Shown: one piece after another, positions 5,521 to 5,666 of the stretch
Layout of the letters: every line of letters starts with the position of its first letter
Numbering within the stretch: position 1 is the first letter of the stretch
NCBI GenBank assembly: GCA_934561555.1
Contig: CAKTGQ010000054.1
Coordinates: 1 to 5,666 of the forward strand
Length of the DNA: 5,666 bases
DNA from: an uncultured Faecalibacterium sp.
Lineage (GTDB): Bacteria; Bacillota; Clostridia; Oscillospirales; Ruminococcaceae
Reading direction: 5' to 3'
Position numbers and translations under genes: made by a program
The notes under the pieces: generated by a model
The model's input: only the letters and a program-made list of their open reading frames with translations
What the model was told of the DNA's origin: nothing
The model's database searches: none

Positions 5521-5666
5521 CCGTTACGTTCATTACTAAAGTATTAGGTGCCATGAGAAACCTTACCGCCACCTCAAAAAGCTCCCCCCTCGATGCGAAT
5601 CAATAGTAGAAATATTTATTAGAGATAATCAGACAAGCAAAGGCAAGAGCGGCAAAGACATGAAAA
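5521..5666. other. AT-richer intergenic end of the window with no recognised gene
   Basis: I see no coding region, tRNA or convincing promoter here. An 18-codon frame from 5553 to 5606 has no good ribosome site. An ATG at 5660-5662 is too close to the edge to judge and has no clear Shine-Dalgarno sequence before it. Confidence 0.5.

Noticed and set aside
5553..5606. An 18-codon open frame near the right end
   Set aside because: It is very short, has no proper ribosome site and no recognisable sequence features.

Overview
The window looks like ordinary chromosome from a GC-rich, gut-associated member of the Oscillospiraceae/Ruminococcaceae, most plausibly the Faecalibacterium / Gemmiger / Subdoligranulum group. 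This is an inference from GC-rich coding regions next to AT-rich intergenic regions, strong GGAGG-type ribosome binding sites, a type III (CoaX) pantothenate kinase, a Firmicutes-style EACE motif in MurC, an ECF-type vitamin transporter subunit, and an intergenic hairpin repeat of a kind I associate with these genomes. I could not run a search to confirm the taxon.

Layout, left to right. Positions 1-1160 (minus) hold murC, which lacks its C-terminus because the window ends. Positions 1161-1341 are an AT-rich gap with a likely murC promoter. Positions 1342-2541 (minus) hold coaBC, upstream of murC in the direction of transcription and with no convincing terminator between the two. Positions 2542-2725 are a divergent promoter region with one promoter for coaBC, one for coaX, and an inverted repeat between or over them. 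Positions 2726-3616 (plus) hold coaX, followed after 27 bases by a Gfo/Idh/MocA-family oxidoreductase at 3644-4627. After a 139-base gap with a small hairpin comes an ECF transporter S component at 4767-5366, then a strong rho-independent terminator at 5425-5454. The last 200 bases hold a double-hairpin repeat at 5475-5520 and then AT-richer sequence in which I see no gene.

The genes form a compact pantothenate-to-coenzyme-A locus. The S component is probably the substrate-binding part of a pantothenate importer; this rests on context and general family resemblance. CoaX phosphorylates pantothenate, and CoaBC adds cysteine and decarboxylates to give 4'-phosphopantetheine. No genes for making pantothenate from scratch are visible, so the locus fits a cell that takes up the vitamin. 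The oxidoreductase in the middle of the plus-strand set has no known place in this pathway and is the main functional puzzle. MurC belongs to peptidoglycan precursor synthesis and seems to be a neighbour rather than a partner.

I found no mobile element, CRISPR array, RNA gene, defence system or clearly new system. The points most worth checking are the basic C-terminal tail on CoaX, the inverted repeat in the divergent promoter region, the oxidoreductase, the leader of the S-component gene, and the hairpin repeat.
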